Source: Robertkochia sediminum (GTDB taxonomy: Bacteria > Bacteroidota > Bacteroidia > Flavobacteriales > Flavobacteriaceae). Taken from it: a DNA stretch of 64,000 bases. The stretch lies in contig NZ_JADMKT010000073.1 of the NCBI RefSeq assembly GCF_016786255.1, positions 1 through 64,000 on the forward strand, given 5' to 3'. Below, one piece after another: positions 42,308-49,653 of this stretch (position 1 is its first letter; every line of letters begins with the position of its first letter). Made by a program: the position numbers and the translations under genes. The notes beneath the pieces were generated by a model. The model was not told the DNA's origin, searched no databases, and saw only the letters and a list, made by a program, of their open reading frames with translations.

Positions 42308-42475
42308 TTAAACCAATGAAAGGCTTTCCTTAATGGGAAGGCTTTTTTTGTTTATACCCTTTTCAATTTTTTCTCTTGCTTTTACTTCCTGTTTTTTCCA
42401 ATTTTCATAGGCGAGGTCGGAAGATCCTTTTCCCGTAATCTTGTAATTTTTACCGTTACAGGATATTTTCTGCAT
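42308..42475 (-). CDS. Possible 55-residue lysine-rich small protein
   Basis: A short frame runs leftward from ATG 42475 to TAA at 42310-42308. The product starts MQKISCNGKNYKITGKGSSD, is rich in Lys and Glu, and is probably helical from about residue 22 (LAYENWKKQEVKAREKIEKG). I do not recognise it. Its last third overlaps an imperfect hairpin with a T-run on the plus strand (about 42318-42350), which could instead be a second terminator behind tRNA-Asp. In favour of a gene: an 18-bp palindrome lies 18 bases upstream and the composition is protein-like. Against: there is no clear -7 box, and it is short. Confidence 0.35.
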   Translation of the reverse strand: MQKISCNGKNYKITGKGSSDLAYENWKKQEVKAREKIEKGINKKSLPIKESLSLV

Positions 42476-42492
42476 TTAAACGAAGATGATAT

Positions 42493-42510
42493 TACGAAAA
42501 CGTTTTCGTA
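42493..42510. promoter_or_regulatory. Perfect 18-bp palindrome, LacI/PurR-like operator candidate
   Basis: TACGAAAACGTTTTCGTA reads the same on both strands. It lies between the small leftward frame (42308-42475) and the rightward gene at 42566, over the -33 region of the latter's promoter. The style (central CG, A/T runs, ACG...CGT ends) is like LacI/PurR-family operators. A 14/16 match lies at 22624-22639 in the fbp promoter. Confidence 0.6.
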
Positions 42511-42522
42511 GATTGGAATCTA

Positions 42523-42530
42523 TAATTTTG
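42523..42530 (+). promoter_or_regulatory. -7 box for the 42566 gene
   Basis: TAATTTTG matches TAnnTTTG. The expected -33 position falls inside the palindrome at 42493-42510 and has no TTG. Transcription would start near 42537, before the ATG at 42566. Confidence 0.55.
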
Positions 42531-42565
42531 AATCAACCAATCGATTTTTGAAAATTGCTACCCAT

Positions 42566-42832
42566 ATGAAAAAGGAAGTTCTGAAAACCATCTGTAAGAA
42601 GACCTTTCTGAAAAATCTCCGGCGCGACCTGCAGATAACAGGTATTCCCGTAATGTCTTCGGGAGACCAGTTCGTTAGCGAAAGCCTGGGAAGGTCAAAA
42701 CTGATCTGCCATGCATTGCTCCATGAGTTGAGCGAGAGCAGTGATTTCTTTTTATTTCTTGAAGAGCACGAGATAGAAGCCATAATTAATGAGACCTATC
42801 TTGAAATGGAGTGTGATAGTACCCTGTTCTGA
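42566..42832 (+). CDS. Small protein of unknown function (88 residues)
   Basis: The product starts MKKEVLKTICKKTFLKNLRRDLQITG, a basic N-terminal helix. It continues GIPVMSSGDQFVSESLGRSKLICHALLHELSESSDFFLF and ends acidic (LEEHEIEAIINETYLEMECD). No signal peptide, membrane segment or known motif is visible, and I do not recognise the family. The frame also opens upstream at a TTG (42548), but ATG 42566 is a better start. It has a consensus -7 box and a perfect palindrome over its -33 region, which argues for a real, regulated gene. It does not resemble the other small gene at 43125 beyond size and charge pattern. Confidence 0.6.
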   Translation: MKKEVLKTICKKTFLKNLRRDLQITGIPVMSSGDQFVSESLGRSKLICHALLHELSESSDFFLFLEEHEIEAIINETYLEMECDSTLF

Positions 42833-43124
42833 TCATTCAAAGCCTGCTGTCTTGTTCGGCAATTTGCCGCGATCGATCCCCGCGTAAACCGGCCTTTTCA
42901 TAGGTGTTTGTACTTGATCAGACTGGAGTAGGCGTCTTGTTAAAACTATCTTTAGTAAAGGTTGCCTGAAGGTGAACAATACAGGTCTGAGGTTATGGAA
43001 TAGTGCTTTTAACGGATAAATTATTAAAATTCAAATATTTATCTTACATTAAATAGAAATTGCATTTAAAAGGAAATTAATCAACCATTGAAAGTACTTA
43101 TGCTTTCGATCAAAACTAACCCCC

Positions 43125-43376
43125 ATGAAAAAATCACTCAAAAGCAAAGAGCATCAGGAAGCTTTGCTTCGTCTCAAGTCCAGGGGCGAGCAAAAGGTGG
43201 TAGAATTCAGGGTAGGTAAACTGTCGTCCAGATTAGCGAATATGATCAAGGAATACAGGGAGCTTACCGAATGTAACAAGGTTCCGGCTGAAAGTCTGGA
43301 GGCCTGCTACCTCGAGATGCGTATCCATCAAAAGACCAAAGAACTTGCAGAATTGATTTCCCGCTCAGGGAAGTAA
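43125..43376 (+). CDS. Small basic helical protein of unknown function (83 residues)
   Basis: The product starts MKKSLKSKEHQEALLRLKSRGEQKVVEF and continues RVGKLSSRLANMIKEYRELTE. It ends with LEMRIHQKTKELAELISRSGK. It is strongly charged, with net positive charge, and looks almost fully helical, perhaps a helical hairpin. No known domain is recognised, and nucleic-acid binding would fit the charge but is not shown. It is preceded by 290 bp without a gene and followed by a strong bidirectional terminator at 43403-43443, which supports a real transcript. Confidence 0.6.
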   Translation: MKKSLKSKEHQEALLRLKSRGEQKVVEFRVGKLSSRLANMIKEYRELTECNKVPAESLEACYLEMRIHQKTKELAELISRSGK

Positions 43377-43402
43377 TAGTTTGTTTTTTAAGTTAGTTAG
43401 TA

Positions 43403-43443
43403 AAAAAAGGTCCGGTGTGCTGTTAGTACACCGGACCTTTTTA
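43403..43443. terminator. Bidirectional terminator between convergent genes
   Basis: AAAGGTCCGGTGT and ACACCGGACCTTT form a stem of 13 base pairs with A-runs before and T-runs after. It serves the 43125 gene from the left and the thioredoxin-like gene, whose stop is at 43445, from the right. Confidence 0.9.
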
Positions 43444-43444
43444 T

Positions 43445-43729
43445 TTATTGCATCAGGGAGCGTAATCGTTCCAGGTCGTCCTGCACGGTAAATACCGAGA
43501 AGGATCCGTGATAACGACGATATTCCTTTCCCTCGGCCATAATAATGAGTGTTGGTGCGCTAAACACTGTGTGTTGGGCTGCGAATTCAGGTGCCTCTGA
43601 GGCATCGATCTCCCGGTGGGCAATATCTGGAAAATCACTCATGAGCTCTCGTAATTTAGGCTTGAGTACCTGGCAGATACCACAACGCTTTTCTGAAAAC
43701 AACAGGGTTTCTATAGGGGTGTTCGTCAT
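43445..43729 (-). CDS. Small thioredoxin-like protein (CGIC)
   Basis: The 94-residue protein has FSEKRCGICQVLKPKLRELM, placing a CxxC redox pair (Cys16 and Cys19) at the start of the first helix, and the cis-proline in TVFSAPTLIIMAEG. It lacks a signal peptide, so it should act in the cytosol. The short form resembles the minimal thioredoxins found in many bacteria. It follows the formylglycine-generating enzyme gene by 73 bases on the same strand, but a shared role is not evident. Confidence 0.85.
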   Translation of the reverse strand: MTNTPIETLLFSEKRCGICQVLKPKLRELMSDFPDIAHREIDASEAPEFAAQHTVFSAPTLIIMAEGKEYRRYHGSFSVFTVQDDLERLRSLMQ

Positions 43730-43802
43730 ATCGTATATGTTTTAACCCGTAGTAGTAAAAAATAGCACTTCCTTACAGCATCGCATAGATCTCTGCCTGA
43801 CA

Positions 43803-44876
43803 TTATTTTTTTACATCGAGTACCGTTCTGAATCCCAGGTGTTCCTGGCCGGAGTCGAGATTGGTAGCCATTCGCGATGATACGCGGTAGCTGGCGCAGT
43901 AGCTGTCGCTGCATAAGAACGAACCGCCTTTGACCACTCTTTGCTGTACATAGGGGTCTGCGGGGTTGTAAGGTCGGGATGCTCCCTTAGGATCTTCGGC
44001 AATACCTTGTTGCAATAAGGTATTGTAATACCGGGGGTCATACCAGTCGGATGTCCACTCCCAAACGTTACCGGCCATATCGTATAAGCCATAGCCGTTA
44101 GGAGGATATGTGCCCACCGGTGCGGTGGTGAGGTAGCCGTCTTCCAGGTCGTTAGACATGGGGAATTTTCCTGTCCAACTGTTGGTGTTCTGTTCCAGGA
44201 TACTACGCTCATCGCCCCACGGATAAACCGGTTTGTTCAGGGTGCCCATTGCGGCGAATTCCCATTCGGCTTCCGTCGGGAGTCGGCGTCCGGCCCAATT
44301 ACAATAGGCTATCGCATCTTCATAGGCAATGTGAACTACAGGGTGATCTTCCAGGCCTTCTATAGAGCTTCCGGGGCCCTTAGGGTGTTGCCAATTGGCG
44401 CCTACCTTCCATTCCCACCATTGGGAGTAGTTCCTCAGATCGGTTACAGGTTGTTCGGGTTGTTTGAATACCAGTGATCCGGGCTGTAACACCGAATCGT
44501 GAGGTTTGGGTGCTCCCGGTGGGAGCTGACTCTTTATTTCTTCCCAATCGATGGCGCGTTCAGCAATGGTAAGGTACCCGGTTGCTGCTACAAAGGCGGC
44601 GAATTGCGCATTGGTTACTTCGGTCTTATCGATATAAAAGGGTGAGACTTTTACGGGATGGGAGGGTTTTTCATGAGGCCATGCCTGGCTATCGTTATCA
44701 CGCGCCCCCATGGTGAAGGTACCACCCGGGATGTATATCATATTTTTCGGAGGGGCAGGAATGGCGATTGGGTCTTCAGATGCATCCGCTGTGCCCGAAA
44801 GCGCCTGGTCTTTATTTTGCTTACAGGCTGTGGTCGCGAGTAGCAAGGGGAGTATGATATACGTAATGAAGCGCAT
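43803..44876 (-). CDS. Formylglycine-generating enzyme (sulfatase-modifying factor), lipoprotein
   Basis: The 357-residue protein begins MRFITYIILPLLLATTACKQNK, with lipobox TTAC, so it should be an exported lipoprotein. The FGE-sulfatase domain follows: IYIPGGTFTMGARDNDSQA, DKTEVTNAQFAAFVAATGY, GRRLPTEAEWEFAAMG, YDMAGNVWEWTSDWYD, and near the C-terminus KGGSFLCSDSYCASYRVSSR. The two cysteines at about 322 and 327 match the redox/copper Cys pair of true FGE, so it may be an active oxidase that turns a sulfatase Cys into formylglycine. A Cys-type arylsulfatase gene lies 1.1 kb away on the other strand. Many Bacteroidota homologs that lack these Cys have other roles (for example gliding lipoproteins); this one keeps them. 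Confidence 0.85.
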   Translation of the reverse strand: MRFITYIILPLLLATTACKQNKDQALSGTADASEDPIAIPAPPKNMIYIPGGTFTMGARDNDSQAWPHEKPSHPVKVSPFYIDKTEVTNAQFAAFVAATGYLTIAERAIDWEEIKSQLPPGAPKPHDSVLQPGSLVFKQPEQPVTDLRNYSQWWEWKVGANWQHPKGPGSSIEGLEDHPVVHIAYEDAIAYCNWAGRRLPTEAEWEFAAMGTLNKPVYPWGDERSILEQNTNSWTGKFPMSNDLEDGYLTTAPVGTYPPNGYGLYDMAGNVWEWTSDWYDPRYYNTLLQQGIAEDPKGASRPYNPADPYVQQRVVKGGSFLCSDSYCASYRVSSRMATNLDSGQEHLGFRTVLDVKK

Positions 44877-45055
44877 GATGAGCCTTAAATAAAATGGTTA
44901 TCCGTATCAAATATAGGCGATGCTCCTTGCCTTTGTCTTGTTCTATAGCCGAGTGGTGCGTAATCTTATATGAACTACCGCAAGCCCTTATGTTTCTATG
45001 CTTAATTATAATTTATGAACTACCTTGGTCCTGAACTTTACAGAATTTGAGCACT

Positions 45056-45697
45056 ATGTACGATCATGCGGACTATAAAGACCATACCCCTGAGGCTATC
45101 CACCAATTTATTGCTGCCCACCCTCTGGCCTTGCTCTCAGGGTGTAATAAGAAGTTCGACCCTGTTGCCACCCAGGTGCCTGTGCTCCTGGAAAAAGAAG
45201 CCGATGGTTCGCTCTATCTGCGCGGACATATGATCAGGGGATCAGAACATCACAAGGCCTTTCAAGAGAATCCTAAGGTCATGCTGGTGTTCACTGGCCC
45301 TCAAAGTTATGTAAGTGCTACCTGGTATGCTAAGGAGAGAAGTGCGTCGACCTGGAATTTTATGAGCGTGCAGGCGAAAGGGAGCATACGCTTTTTGGGT
45401 GAGGCAGGCCTGAGGGCCATCATGCAAAAGACTACCCTGCATTTTGAAAAGGGTAACCATCATTCGCCTACAGTATTCAGGAATCTCGATCCTCAATATG
45501 TACAACGCCTGCTGAAGTATATTATCGCATTTGAGGTGAAGGTAGAAAGCCTTGATCATGTGTTTAAGCTGAGCCAGGATATGGATGCCGGGAGTTATCA
45601 AAGTATCGTCGCTCACTTGCATAAAGGTGATGCTAATGCTCAAATGGTCGCTACTGAGATGGAAAAGCGCATGCCCGGATTATTTGGGGAGCTTTAG
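45056..45697 (+). CDS. PaiB-like FMN-binding protein
   Basis: The 213-residue protein has the PaiB/FMN-binding split-barrel pattern: YKDHTPEAIHQFIAAHPLALLSG, LRGHMIRGSEHHKAF, MLVFTGPQSYVSATWYAKERSASTWNFMSVQAKG, and a helical end. In Bacillus, PaiB was described as a negative regulator of sporulation and protease genes, but most members are simply predicted flavin- or heme-handling proteins. I start at ATG 45056 (MYDHADYKDH), with a TTG three codons upstream as an alternative. It lies between the FGE gene (divergent) and the sulfatase gene (same strand, 262 bases on). Confidence 0.85.
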   Translation: MYDHADYKDHTPEAIHQFIAAHPLALLSGCNKKFDPVATQVPVLLEKEADGSLYLRGHMIRGSEHHKAFQENPKVMLVFTGPQSYVSATWYAKERSASTWNFMSVQAKGSIRFLGEAGLRAIMQKTTLHFEKGNHHSPTVFRNLDPQYVQRLLKYIIAFEVKVESLDHVFKLSQDMDAGSYQSIVAHLHKGDANAQMVATEMEKRMPGLFGEL

Positions 45698-45959
45698 TTT
45701 TTCTGGGATTCCACTGTTCCTACCAACGTAAATTCACGACTTTTCGAATTATTCTATTTGCTGCTACGGCAGCCTCTTTACTTGAACACCAGTGTTTCAG
45801 GCTTTAGTTGTTTTTATAGATTTTAACATTCTCGTAACAGGTTTAAAGGGCTGAAATACAATATATTGGGGTCAACTTCCCCCTCTCATCCATCCGTGTT
45901 CTTCTTCCTGCGGTAGCTAATCTGATATAATTTAGCATTAACCATTCAACCAATGTCTT

Positions 45960-47543
45960 ATGAAAAATGTGAGAATACTTTTTATGACTTACGTCCTGCT
46001 GGCAGTAAGTTACACAGTACATGCTCAAAAAAATAACCGTCCTAATATCCTGGTGATCTGGGGTGACGATATTGGCTGGTCAAACCTGAGTTGTTATGAA
46101 CAAGGTGTAATGGCGTATACGACCCCAAATATAGACCGAATCGCAGAAGAAGGAGTCCTGTTTACCGACCATTACGCTCAGCCTTCTTGTACTGCAGGAC
46201 GTGCCGCTTTTATTACCGGTCAGTATCCCATTCGTTCGGGAATGACTACAGTGGGGCAGCCGGGAGATGCCCTCGGACTTCAGGCAGCGTCGCCAAGCCT
46301 GGCGGAAGTGCTAAAGGCGGAGGGGTATGCTACAGGGCATTTTGGTAAGAACCATCTCGGTGATCGTAACGAACACCTGCCCACCGTACATGGTTTTGAT
46401 GAATTTTTTGGAAACCTCTATCACCTGAATACCCAGGAAGAGGCAGAGCAAAGGGATTATCAGAATTTCGGGAAAGCTTACTCCGGAAATCTGGAAGATT
46501 ACGAAAAGAAATTCGGTACCCGTGGGGTGATCCACTCTTTTGCAACGGATAAAGTTGATAATACTGAAGATCCTCGTTTTGGAAAAGTAGGAAAGCAGCG
46601 CATTACCGATACCGGACCCTTAACACAGGAACGTATGAAGGAATTCGATAGGGAAGAAGTTATTCCGAAAGCAGTAGATTTTATGAAACGGGCAAAGGAT
46701 GATGATGAACCCTTCTTTGTATGGTTGAACACTTCAAGGATGCACCTGTATACCCGTATCCATGAAGAGTGGCTTAAAAAAGTGGAGAAATACACCAGCG
46801 AATCTGATTATTACGGAGCCGGGATGTTGCAGCATGACGACGATATAGGATATGTATTGGACTGGCTGGATGAAATGGGGCTTGCCGAGAATACGATCGT
46901 CCTTTACTCAACAGATAATGGACCTGAGCACGCCTCATGGCCACATGGGGGAACTACACCTTTTCGGGGTGAAAAAATGACTACCTATGAAGGAGGGGTG
47001 AGGGTGCCTTGTATGGTGAGATGGCCCGGAAATATTCCTGCAGGAACCGCACTTAATGGTATTCAGGGACATCAGGATCTGTTTACGACCCTGGCCGTGG
47101 CGGCAGGAGTTGAGAATGTTGTCGAACAGGTGATGAAAGAAAAAAATCAATTCATTGACGGGGTAAATAACCTGGATTACTGGATGGGAAAACAAGACCA
47201 TTCCAATAGGAACCATATATTTCATTATTACGAAAGTAAACTAACCGCCGTTCGAATGGGTCCATGGAAATTCCACTTCTCTACCAAAGAGGATTATTAT
47301 GCGAATGTGATACCCCGCACGGTTCCGCTGGTATTCAATATTCGTATGGATCCCTATGAGAGCTATGACTCTACCGATTCTTATGGTCACCTCTTGCAGA
47401 AGGTTTCCTGGCTTATTCAGCCGATGGGGGAGCTCATGGGGGCGCATCTTCAGTCGCTGGCTGACTATCCGCCGGTACAGGGGGGGAAATCTTTTGATAT
47501 GTCTAATGTCGTGGATGAATTTATAAAAAAGGCACGGCAGTAA
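45960..47543 (+). CDS. Secreted arylsulfatase (Cys-type, formylglycine)
   Basis: The 527-residue enzyme starts with a signal peptide (to about residue 22, VHAQ). [16 protein letters not shown] gives the calcium-binding Asp pair at 36-37. The sulfatase signature is [21 protein letters not shown], with Cys77-T-A-G-Arg81 in the C-x-A-x-R form that FGE converts to formylglycine. Further on are [21 protein letters not shown] and [16 protein letters not shown]. The family removes sulfate esters from aryl compounds or from sulfated polysaccharides of algae or animals. The likely activating enzyme (FGE) is encoded 1.1 kb upstream on the opposite strand. No SusC/SusD pair or glycoside hydrolase is adjacent, so the substrate is open. 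Confidence 0.92.
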   Translation: MKNVRILFMTYVLLAVSYTVHAQKNNRPNILVIWGDDIGWSNLSCYEQGVMAYTTPNIDRIAEEGVLFTDHYAQPSCTAGRAAFITGQYPIRSGMTTVGQPGDALGLQAASPSLAEVLKAEGYATGHFGKNHLGDRNEHLPTVHGFDEFFGNLYHLNTQEEAEQRDYQNFGKAYSGNLEDYEKKFGTRGVIHSFATDKVDNTEDPRFGKVGKQRITDTGPLTQERMKEFDREEVIPKAVDFMKRAKDDDEPFFVWLNTSRMHLYTRIHEEWLKKVEKYTSESDYYGAGMLQHDDDIGYVLDWLDEMGLAENTIVLYSTDNGPEHASWPHGGTTPFRGEKMTTYEGGVRVPCMVRWPGNIPAGTALNGIQGHQDLFTTLAVAAGVENVVEQVMKEKNQFIDGVNNLDYWMGKQDHSNRNHIFHYYESKLTAVRMGPWKFHFSTKEDYYANVIPRTVPLVFNIRMDPYESYDSTDSYGHLLQKVSWLIQPMGELMGAHLQSLADYPPVQGGKSFDMSNVVDEFIKKARQ

Positions 47544-47570
47544 GGTCAGTACATAATCATCTTAGAAGAG

Positions 47571-47603
47571 TTCCCGGGGCGTATTGCTTCGGGATCTTTT
47601 TTT
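47571..47603 (+). terminator. Terminator after the sulfatase gene
   Basis: TCCCGGGGC (47572-47580) pairs with GCTTCGGGA over 9 base pairs including two G-U pairs, loop GTATT, followed by a T-rich tail. Confidence 0.75.
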
Positions 47604-47807
47604 TAACTGATGTCATGAAGAAGGGATGTGTTCATTTCTGGATGTATTATGGAATCAATGGCATTGCGCAATGGTATTTGGAAGCTCGGGATAAGTCGTC
47701 CGTTGCTTTGCTTCTCACCATCCAAGATGGCTATTTATACCCCGGTTCTGTTTTCCTTTAAGGATATGAATGTTTTTTTATCATAATGTAACGTTCATTC
47801 AAAAATC

Positions 47808-47827
47808 ATATTGTAATATTGCAATAT
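47808..47827. promoter_or_regulatory. Operator-like palindrome over the arsR start
   Basis: ATATTGTAATATTGCAATAT is a near-perfect palindrome (18 of 20 positions symmetric) that runs into the arsR ATG at 47826. It contains TAATATTG (47814-47821), close to the -7 consensus, so a bound ArsR dimer would block its own promoter. If that box is used, the mRNA is leaderless or nearly so. Confidence 0.55.
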
Positions 47828-48170
47828 GGGAATAACAAAAAAAGAAGGTTTCAGAGAAATGACCCTGGATATGGCCGAAGTTCTGAAAGTTCTGGGGCAT
47901 CCTGCCCGCTTGGCGATCATGGAATTCCTGGCGGAGAGTCCGTCGTGTATATGTAACGATGTCGTAGGAAGTGTGCCTTTGGCGCAGCCCACGGTATCGC
48001 GTCACCTTTCAGAACTCAAAAGGGTGGGGCTTATCAAGGGGGAGATATCCGGGAAGAATATCTGTTATTGTATTGACAATGATCGGTGGCATATGGTCAT
48101 GGACTACCTTCGGAAACTAACAGGGGCCATCGAAGCGCCCGTAGCAAATTGTAATTCATCAATTATTTAA
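47826..48170 (+). CDS. ArsR family regulator of an ars-like unit
   Basis: The 114-residue winged-helix protein starts MGITKKEGFREMTLDMAEV and has LKVLGHPARLAIMEFLAESPSCICNDVVG, which includes Cys-Ile-Cys, the paired thiols typical of arsenic/antimony sensors. PLAQPTVSRHLSELKRVGLIKG is the recognition helix and GKNICYCIDNDRW the wing with more Cys. In this family As(III) binding releases the operator. DUF6428 follows after 15 bases. ATG 47826 gives an N-terminus like that of Bacteroidota ArsR homologs; ATG 47859 is an alternative that would leave the palindrome fully upstream. Confidence 0.88.
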   Translation: MGITKKEGFREMTLDMAEVLKVLGHPARLAIMEFLAESPSCICNDVVGSVPLAQPTVSRHLSELKRVGLIKGEISGKNICYCIDNDRWHMVMDYLRKLTGAIEAPVANCNSSII

Positions 48171-48185
48171 TAAAAACGTTCAAGT

Positions 48186-48656
48186 ATGAAATTATCAGAA
48201 GTAAAAGAAGCCTTATCAGGGCTTGAAGCCTTGTATTTTGAATTGCCTGATGGAAGTGTGGTGCCACCGCATTTTCACGTTACCGAGATCGGAGAGGTGC
48301 AAAGGCGTTTTATTGATTGCGGCGGGACCTTAAGGAAAGAGACCGTGATCAATTTTCAACTATTTACGGCCGATGATTACGATCACAGGCTTCAGGCTAC
48401 AAAGCTGAAGGATATCATCGCCGTTTCTGAAAAGCATTTATTGCTGGATGATCATGAGGTGGAAGTAGAGTATCAGGGAAATACCATTGAGGTCTATAAT
48501 CTTGATTTTAACGGTAAGCATTTTGTATTAGTGCCTACACAAACCGATTGCCTGGCAAAAGATAATTGTGGTATTCCTGAAGCCAAGCCTAAGGTGAAGC
48601 TTTCGGAGCTCACCGCCACATCCGGTAGCTGTGTTCCCGGTTCCGGGTGTTGCTAG
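48186..48656 (+). CDS. DUF6428 family protein (ars-operon associated)
   Basis: The 156-residue protein starts MKLSEVKEALSGLEALYFELPDGSVVPPHFHVTEIG and has RFIDCGGTLRKETVINFQLF and TDCLAKDNCGIP. It ends with SGSCVPGSGCC. I recognise the DUF6428 family, which sits next to arsR in many Bacteroidota arsenic operons. Five cysteines in the last third, three of them in the terminal 8 residues, and the PHFHV motif suggest metal or metalloid binding, though the family function is not settled to my knowledge. It is encoded 15 bases after arsR. The usual next genes (arsenate reductase, ACR3 pump) are absent, and a terminator follows at once. Confidence 0.82.
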   Translation: MKLSEVKEALSGLEALYFELPDGSVVPPHFHVTEIGEVQRRFIDCGGTLRKETVINFQLFTADDYDHRLQATKLKDIIAVSEKHLLLDDHEVEVEYQGNTIEVYNLDFNGKHFVLVPTQTDCLAKDNCGIPEAKPKVKLSELTATSGSCVPGSGCC

Positions 48657-48686
48657 ATCACTGTAACTGGCAGTAACGAAAGGATA

Positions 48687-48738
48687 AAAAAAAGATCCGA
48701 TACGTACTCCTTAAGCTGGAGGGTGTCGGATCTTTTGT
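48687..48738. terminator. Bidirectional terminator after DUF6428
   Basis: AAAAGATCCGA pairs with TCGGATCTTTT, and the inner sequence (ACTCC/GGAGGGT) pairs further. It separates the convergent DUF6428 and 48762 genes. Confidence 0.85.
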
Positions 48739-48761
48739 ATGGTAAGGCGTCACCGTCGTGA

Positions 48762-49352
48762 TCACATTTTGTTCACCAATTGGTGCGGTAGTAACCTTCG
48801 AAGGGTCTCTTCCTGGCCTTTTTCTACCACCAAAAACTTCCAGTTGGTCTTGCCGTTCTCAGAAATAGCGTAAACCGATTTGGAGGCTCTGACCCCGAAA
48901 AAGTCGGTTGACGGATCGTAAGATACATTGTTCGATCCAAAGGTTTGCTCCAGGGAGATGCGGGTCATCCCTATTCTGGATTTCTTGTTTTCTTCACTTT
49001 CTCCTTCGGTGGGAGCGAACTTCATATTCATCAAATTCGAGTAGGAGAGAAGCACATAATGTTTCCCGTCGATCTCCTGGGCGTCTTCGATATTTTCGAT
49101 CTTCATGTCTTTGATCTCGAAGGTGATATCGGGATTGTTAAAGGTCTGCTCCATCAGGGTGATGATCTCTTTCTTAGGGTAGATATTGAAGAAGTCGGGA
49201 GTGACATACTCCATGGCTGTTTCGAATTCTCCTGATGCGATCGCATCCTGATATGCAGTAAATTCACTGGCGATCTCCTGTTTCGCGTCCTGTGCGAAAA
49301 GAAAGGTTCCCGAAAAAAGGAGAAAAAGAGCGATCAGATTTTTAAGGTGCAT
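48762..49352 (-). CDS. Exported protein of unknown function
   Basis: The 196-residue product starts with a signal peptide (MHLKNLIALFLLFSGTFLFAQ), followed by AKQEIASEFTAYQDAIASGEFETAMEYVTPDFFNIYPKK, ITLMEQTFNNPDITFEIKDM, and a second half ending KTNWKFLVVEKGQEETLRRLLPHQLV. The pattern of an N-terminal helix followed by a curved sheet looks like the NTF2/SnoaL-like fold seen in many exported Bacteroidota proteins. That is my reading and not certain. I start at 49352, because the longer frame to 49406 only adds residues ahead of the signal peptide. It appears to be a single-gene unit. Confidence 0.7.
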   Translation of the reverse strand: MHLKNLIALFLLFSGTFLFAQDAKQEIASEFTAYQDAIASGEFETAMEYVTPDFFNIYPKKEIITLMEQTFNNPDITFEIKDMKIENIEDAQEIDGKHYVLLSYSNLMNMKFAPTEGESEENKKSRIGMTRISLEQTFGSNNVSYDPSTDFFGVRASKSVYAISENGKTNWKFLVVEKGQEETLRRLLPHQLVNKM

Positions 49353-49653
49353 AATGTCTTGAATTAGGTTAATGGGATTAGGGTTTCTTTTTTTTAAAAG
49401 TAGCAATTTATTTTCTTCGTAAAGCTTCCTTTTCCATTGAAAACTTAAAAAGAGAACCGTTCGTATGCTTGAAGCGATAGGCTGAAGGATGGGTCACTGT
49501 TAAATATGCTGTATTTCAGTGATTTAGATGCTGTATTTTGTTTGATACCAGGAATTTAATTGGTAATTTCAACGTCCTTCGTTTGCCATGTGCTTCCTTC
49601 CCCTGCTTCTATTAAAGGTCAACAATGTTTAACCACAATAAAACTTAGAAATT
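49353..49653. other. 301-bp intergenic region between divergent genes
   Basis: It holds the divergent promoters of the exported-protein gene and the alcohol dehydrogenase gene. I find no consensus promoter with both elements, no stable hairpin and no open frame of note. TGTATTTTG near 49531 is the closest -7-like sequence for the dehydrogenase, but it would give a long leader. Confidence 0.5.

Noticed and set aside
42270-42310. Possible remnant of a tRNA-Asp 5' half (GGTCTTGGTTTAGTAG)
   Set aside because: Only the first five bases agree well with the real tRNA-Asp, and no anticodon or T arm follows. The likeness is too weak to call a pseudogene.
43445-44876. Thioredoxin-like gene as a dedicated reductant for the FGE
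   Set aside because: They are on the same strand 73 bases apart, but the thioredoxin lacks a signal peptide while the FGE is an exported lipoprotein, so they should sit in different compartments.
47641-47700. CATTGCGCAATG palindrome between the sulfatase and arsR
   Set aside because: A 12-bp palindrome with no promoter or gene placed to use it; a chance occurrence is likely.
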